NCBI GenBank assembly: GCA_965371665.1
Contig: CBDUZI010000023.1
Location: 1 to 34,830 of the forward strand
DNA length: 34,830 nucleotides
Direction of reading: 5' to 3'
Source of the DNA: JAUVAV01 sp965371665
GTDB lineage: Bacteria; Oederibacteriota; JAAXVQ01; JAUVAV01
In this document: positions 31,496 to 34,830 of the stretch, piece by piece
How positions within the stretch are numbered: the stretch's first letter is position 1
How the letters are laid out: every line of letters starts with the position of its first letter
Position numbers and translations under genes: made by a program
The notes under the pieces: model-generated
The model's database searches: none
The model's input: the letters and a program-made list of their open reading frames with translations, nothing else
What the model was told of the DNA's origin: nothing

Positions 31496-33586
31496 TCAAT
31501 CTTCCTCTTTATTCTCGCCGTGCAGGATGGCCGCCTGCTTAATGACATTGTTAGCCACCCGGCCGGAAATGGGTTGAAAGCAAGAAAAGACCATTTCAAA
31601 AGAAGCCGTGCCCGAGGTCATGGATTTCAAATCCTTAGAGTAAGCCAGGAGTTCGGCCTGAGGAATGTGCGCTTCAATCTGTCCAGTGCCCATGGAAAGA
31701 ATCCGTCCCCGCCGCGAGTTTAAGTCACTGGTAATGGCTCCCAGATAGCTCTCATGGGCATAGATATTAACCTGCATGACCGGTTCCAGCAGAATCGGCG
31801 AAGCCTTTTGCATGGCGTCTAAAAAAGCCTTGCGGCCCGCGATTTTAAATGACATTTCCGAGGAATCCACATCATGGAAGGAACCGTCCGTTACTTTAAC
31901 GCCGACGTCGATCACCGGGTATTTAGCGACCGCACCCTGTTGTAGCGCTTCCTTTACGCCTTTTTCCACGCCGGGAATATATCCCTTGGGAATGCATCCG
32001 CCTACGGTTTTGTCCTGGAAAGAATAACCTTCGCCTCGTTCCCGGGGCGTAAGCTCGACGTAGACCTCACCAAACTGTCCGTGGCCGCCGGACTGTTTTC
32101 TATGCTTGTGATGCCCAGCTGAGGATTTTTGAATAGTTTCCTTGTACAGCACGCGGGGCACACTGCGTTCAATGTCAATATTATATCTTTTTTTCAATTT
32201 TGCCACCGTGATGTCAATCTGCAGGTCTCCCAGGGCGGAGAGCAGGGACTGGTGAGACTCAGGTTCAAAGTAAAAATTCAAAGTGGGATCTTCTTCGCAT
32301 AACCGGGCCAAAAGGGTGGCCATTTTTTGATCATCGCCTTTTTTAACCGTACTGACCGCTACGGAATAGACCGCCTGGGCCATGCGCAGGGGCGGGTACT
32401 GAATCGGATGGCCCGGATCCGCAAAAGTATGTCCGGTCCGGGTGGCATCCAGCTTGGCCACGGCTACGATATCACCGGCCACGGCCTGGGGAACTTCTAC
32501 GGTTTTCTTGCCCTGCATGGCATAGATATGGCTGAAGCGTTCCTTCTGGTTGACATTCACATTTAAAACGTCTTGATCCGTAATTACCGTACCGGAAAGG
32601 ACCCGGAAAAAGGAAAATTTCCCGGAATATTGATCGATCACGGTTTTAAAGACATACGCGGAAAAGGGAGTTTCCGGTTTGGGATCTCTGGTCAGACGCT
32701 TATCCTCGGTTCCGGGAGCGAAACCTTCGGCCGCCGGACGTTGTCCGGCATGCGGCAGGACCAATATCATAAAATCCAGAAGCGCAGCAGCAGAGGCCGG
32801 CAGATTACCGCAGCCGCAAGTTACGGGAATAAAACTGCCGGCTAGAATAACCTCATTAAGTCCTTTGGCGATCTCGGCGTTGGTTAGGGGCTGATTGTTC
32901 AGAAATTTTTCGGTCAGGCTGTCATCGCCCTCAGCCGCCGTCTCAATCAGGCGTTCATGGGCGGCGTCCGCTGCGGCCTTTTGGTCCGCGGGAATTTCGC
33001 TTACCACCGGAGTATTAGCCCCGGCCTTGAATTTAAAAGCTTTCATGCTGAGCAAATCGATAACCCCGGTAAAAGAGCTGCCGGATCCCAAGGGCAGCCA
33101 GACCGGGACCGCGGGTTTTCCGATTTTTAGGGAGACGGATTCGAGAGCGGCTTCGAAGTTCGCGAGTTCCTTATCCATTTTATTTATAAAGACTACCTGG
33201 GGCACATTGAATTCCGAGGCTAAACGAGCGTGCTTCTCGGTCTCAATCTGAGTCCCGGCTTCGGAGTCGATTACCAGCAACATGGAATCCGCGACATGCA
33301 AGGCCGCCCGGATTTCACCTATGAAATCCGGAGAACCCGGTGCGTCGAGAAAATTTAACTTGTGGCCCTGATATTCAACATGGCTTAGCGCAGTTCGGAG
33401 AGATACTTTGCGGGCGATTTCTTCCTCGTCAAAGTCAGAAACCGTCGTGCCTTTTTCTATGGAACCCGGTGCGGGCAGAACGTTGCCCGCCGTAAGCAGT
33501 GATTCATTTAAAGTTGTTTTGCCGACATGGCCGTGCCCGGCCAGCAGGATATTCCGGATATTTTCCGTGCGGTAATCTTTGAGCAT
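31496..33586 (-). CDS. EF-G-like translational GTPase (FusA2/EF-G2 type)
   Basis: A 696-residue GTPase with the full five-domain layout of EF-G. The G domain has GHGHVGKT (17-24), DAPG (81-84) and NKMD (135-138). Domain II is near 310-400, and domain IV contains GGHGQFGEVYVELTPRERGEG. The C terminus includes EPVMQVNIYAHESYLGAI. In EF-G the switch II sequence is DTPGH with a catalytic His. Here it is DAPGS, with Ser85, placing the protein in the EF-G-like paralogue group (where this site is often Tyr) rather than the essential factor. Its role in translation is unclear. ATG 33586 has GGGAGG at 6 nt, and the GTG at 33592 lies on that site. No str operon genes are adjacent. Confidence 0.92.
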   Translation of the reverse strand: MLKDYRTENIRNILLAGHGHVGKTTLNESLLTAGNVLPAPGSIEKGTTVSDFDEEEIARKVSLRTALSHVEYQGHKLNFLDAPGSPDFIGEIRAALHVADSMLLVIDSEAGTQIETEKHARLASEFNVPQVVFINKMDKELANFEAALESVSLKIGKPAVPVWLPLGSGSSFTGVIDLLSMKAFKFKAGANTPVVSEIPADQKAAADAAHERLIETAAEGDDSLTEKFLNNQPLTNAEIAKGLNEVILAGSFIPVTCGCGNLPASAAALLDFMILVLPHAGQRPAAEGFAPGTEDKRLTRDPKPETPFSAYVFKTVIDQYSGKFSFFRVLSGTVITDQDVLNVNVNQKERFSHIYAMQGKKTVEVPQAVAGDIVAVAKLDATRTGHTFADPGHPIQYPPLRMAQAVYSVAVSTVKKGDDQKMATLLARLCEEDPTLNFYFEPESHQSLLSALGDLQIDITVAKLKKRYNIDIERSVPRVLYKETIQKSSAGHHKHRKQSGGHGQFGEVYVELTPRERGEGYSFQDKTVGGCIPKGYIPGVEKGVKEALQQGAVAKYPVIDVGVKVTDGSFHDVDSSEMSFKIAGRKAFLDAMQKASPILLEPVMQVNIYAHESYLGAITSDLNSRRGRILSMGTGQIEAHIPQAELLAYSKDLKSMTSGTASFEMVFSCFQPISGRVANNVIKQAAILHGENKEED

Positions 33587-33700
33587 AAGCACCCTCCCGG
33601 TATATTCGAATATGGACTGTTGCCGGCGCGGTCTTCCCCGGGGAAAAAGCTCCGGCTGTCAGCCGTCTAAGCCATTAGCTATGAATTATAGAAAGGAGAG

Positions 33701-33722
33701 AAAAACCCTGTCAAGGGTTTTT
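33701..33722. terminator. Small hairpin with A/T-rich stem
   Basis: AAAAACCCT (33701-33709) and AGGGTTTTT (33714-33722) form a 9-bp stem with a GTCA loop. The T-run is inside the stem. It lies upstream of both flanking genes, so if real it stops read-through toward bioD or toward the EF-G-like gene. Confidence 0.4.
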
Positions 33723-33770
33723 CGTAATATTATTGCTCTATACCGGGAGCGGAATAGGTGTGTTGGTTGT

Positions 33771-33798
33771 GTAGGGGCGTTTAATTAAACGCCCCTAC
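33771..33798. repeat. 28-bp perfect palindrome, GTAGGGGCG family
   Basis: GTAGGGGCGTTTAA is followed directly by its exact complement. The identical 28 bp recur inside the palindrome at 34739-34782, so the two copies bracket bioD. Confidence 0.88.
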
Positions 33799-33876
33799 AT
33801 CCGTGTGGGACGATTCCGTGATTTGAGGCTGATTTTATAACCGATGCTTCTTTTTTGGGGGGACGTATGTTTATCA

Positions 33877-33906
33877 TTGACGTACTGCGCTGACTTTTTT
33901 TATACT
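33877..33906 (+). promoter_or_regulatory. Probable sigma-70 promoter of bioD
   Basis: TTGACG at 33877-33882, an 18-nt spacer and TATACT at 33901-33906. The predicted start near 33913 leaves a leader of about 44 nt. No BirA-type operator palindrome was recognised. Confidence 0.6.
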
Positions 33907-33956
33907 TGCTCTTAAAATAAACCGGTTTTGGCAAAAAGGAAACGGAAGAAAAAATA

Positions 33957-34655
33957 ATGGGAATAATATTTATCACGGGTATTGATACCGGCATAGGTAA
34001 AACCTATGTAACCGGGCTCCTGGGACGGGCGCTGCAGGAACAGGGCATGAGCGTGATAACCAGCAAAATCGTCCAGACCGGGACCCGGGGTCCTTCTCCG
34101 GATCTGCGTCTGCACCGCACCATCATGGGCCAGGAGTGGACCAAGTGGGATGAAGAGGGAATTACCTGTCCCTACTGCTTCCAGTTTCCCGGCTCTCCTC
34201 ATCTGGCCGCTGACCGGGAAAACCAGCGGATCAACCCCGAGGTTATAGATGCCGCTATGGCTAAGTTAAGCCGCAGCTTTGACGTAGTCTTAATGGAAGG
34301 CGTGGGTGGAATTAATGTTCCCCTCTATGCCCAATATACCATCATAAACTTCATCAGCGAGAGAAAGTATCCCTGCCTGGTGGTAAGCTCGAGCCGGCTG
34401 GGCAGCATCAATCATACCCTGCTGACCCTGGAAGCCCTGCATGCCCGCCGAATTGCGGTCAATGCCCTGTTTTACAACCGTTTTATATCCGTAGCGCCCG
34501 CTCTGGCCAAGGACACGCGCCAGGTCTTTGAGCGTTTTTTTCCCCGGCTGCCCGTGATTGACATTCCCGAATTTGATCCCGATGCGCGGGAAATAAAGAT
34601 TCCCTCAGAGTTGGAGGATTTCAGCCGCCGCTTAAGCCGGAAACCCAAGGCCTGA
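33957..34655 (+). CDS. bioD: Dethiobiotin synthetase
   Basis: Closes the ureido ring of dethiobiotin from 7,8-diaminopelargonate, CO2 and ATP, the penultimate step of biotin synthesis. It has 232 residues and a P-loop fold. Walker A is GIDTGIGKT (8-16), the substrate-site Lys is Lys37 in SKIVQTG, and EGVGG (114-118) is the magnesium-binding family motif. The usual KPVQTG reads KIVQTG, a mild change. GGAAG lies about 9 nt before the ATG. No bioA, bioF, bioB or bioC is in the window, so it is a lone bio gene, bracketed by two copies of a palindromic repeat. Confidence 0.92.
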   Translation: MGIIFITGIDTGIGKTYVTGLLGRALQEQGMSVITSKIVQTGTRGPSPDLRLHRTIMGQEWTKWDEEGITCPYCFQFPGSPHLAADRENQRINPEVIDAAMAKLSRSFDVVLMEGVGGINVPLYAQYTIINFISERKYPCLVVSSSRLGSINHTLLTLEALHARRIAVNALFYNRFISVAPALAKDTRQVFERFFPRLPVIDIPEFDPDAREIKIPSELEDFSRRLSRKPKA

Positions 34656-34738
34656 AAAAAGCAACCGGTTACTCACGAGACTTAAAGTACCGTCTGGCTG
34701 TCATTCCGGCATTATTTTAGCCGTTTGTTGTATGTCGA

Positions 34739-34782
34739 CGACAGATGTAGGGGCGTTTAATTAAACGCCCCTACATCTGTCG
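34739..34782. repeat. 44-bp perfect palindrome, GTAGGGGCG family
   Basis: CGACAGATGTAGGGGCGTTT plus AA is followed by its exact complement with no loop. Its central 28 bp equal 33771-33798. A single arm GTCATTCCGGCAT (34700-34712) of another repeat family lies just before it. Confidence 0.9.
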
Positions 34783-34795
34783 GACTTTAGTCATT

Positions 34796-34830
34796 CTCCC
34801 CCTTTTGTAAAGGGGGCAGGGGGGATTTAA
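34796..34830. repeat. C5/G5-rich dispersed repeat, running off the window end
   Basis: CTCCCCCTTTTGTAAAGGGG, then GCAGGGGGGATTT, matches the two inverted units at 30521-30620. It may continue past the right edge. Confidence 0.7.

Noticed and set aside
1..34830. CRISPR array or defence system
   Set aside because: Repeats are isolated palindromes without regular spacers, and no cas, restriction or toxin-antitoxin genes were found.

Overview
This window looks like a chromosomal segment of an uncultivated, Gram-negative-type bacterium. Signs of a diderm cell are a lipoprotein with a lipobox, a class A penicillin-binding protein, a secreted lytic transglycosylase, and a secreted protein ending in a FlgD-like/sorting-like Ig domain. 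Base composition is moderate, coding regions are dense, all three tRNAs encode CCA, and GTG or TTG starts are common. Gaps between genes hold several families of dispersed palindromic repeats. This mix fits deep-branching candidate phyla or deltaproteobacteria-like lineages. I cannot name a taxon from the sequence alone.

Layout. 1-1260: the 3' end of a frameshifted secreted protein and a MITE-like repeat. 1263-4500: lytic transglycosylase (minus strand), glucose-6-phosphate isomerase and a small unknown gene. 4795-11966: a three-gene signalling cassette, made of a 1737-residue pseudokinase/ATPase/TPR/GAF/histidine kinase, a CheY-like receiver, and a receiver-GGDEF-HD-GYP protein. 12454-17646: pyruvate phosphate dikinase with a lysine-rich C-terminal tail, converging on a penicillin-binding protein across a shared terminator. 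18115-20522: tyrosyl-tRNA synthetase, a MerR-GGDEF fusion with its own promoter and terminator, and tRNA-Leu.

20705-26357: a TPR protein and an ExeA-like ATPase, then tRNA-Gly and tRNA-Cys from a strong promoter, followed after only 39 nt by an NtrC-family regulator (with a 13-G tract in its leader) and a lipoprotein with a KKTV-repeat tail. 26376-30488: a rhomboid protease, then divergently a tightly overlapping operon metX-metW-unknown-Nfu-Nudix. 30677-34830: metallo-beta-lactamase-fold hydrolase, EF-G-like GTPase (minus strand), and a lone bioD bracketed by two copies of one palindromic repeat.

Housekeeping metabolism (pgi, ppdK, metXW, bioD, tyrS) is ordinary. The accessory interest lies in signalling: three proteins carry GGDEF or HD-GYP domains or feed one, several of them with altered catalytic motifs. 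Two unrelated proteins carry histone-H1-like lysine-rich tails, and a sigma-54 activator appears to be transcribed behind a tRNA pair. No CRISPR array, transposase, integrase or rRNA was seen.
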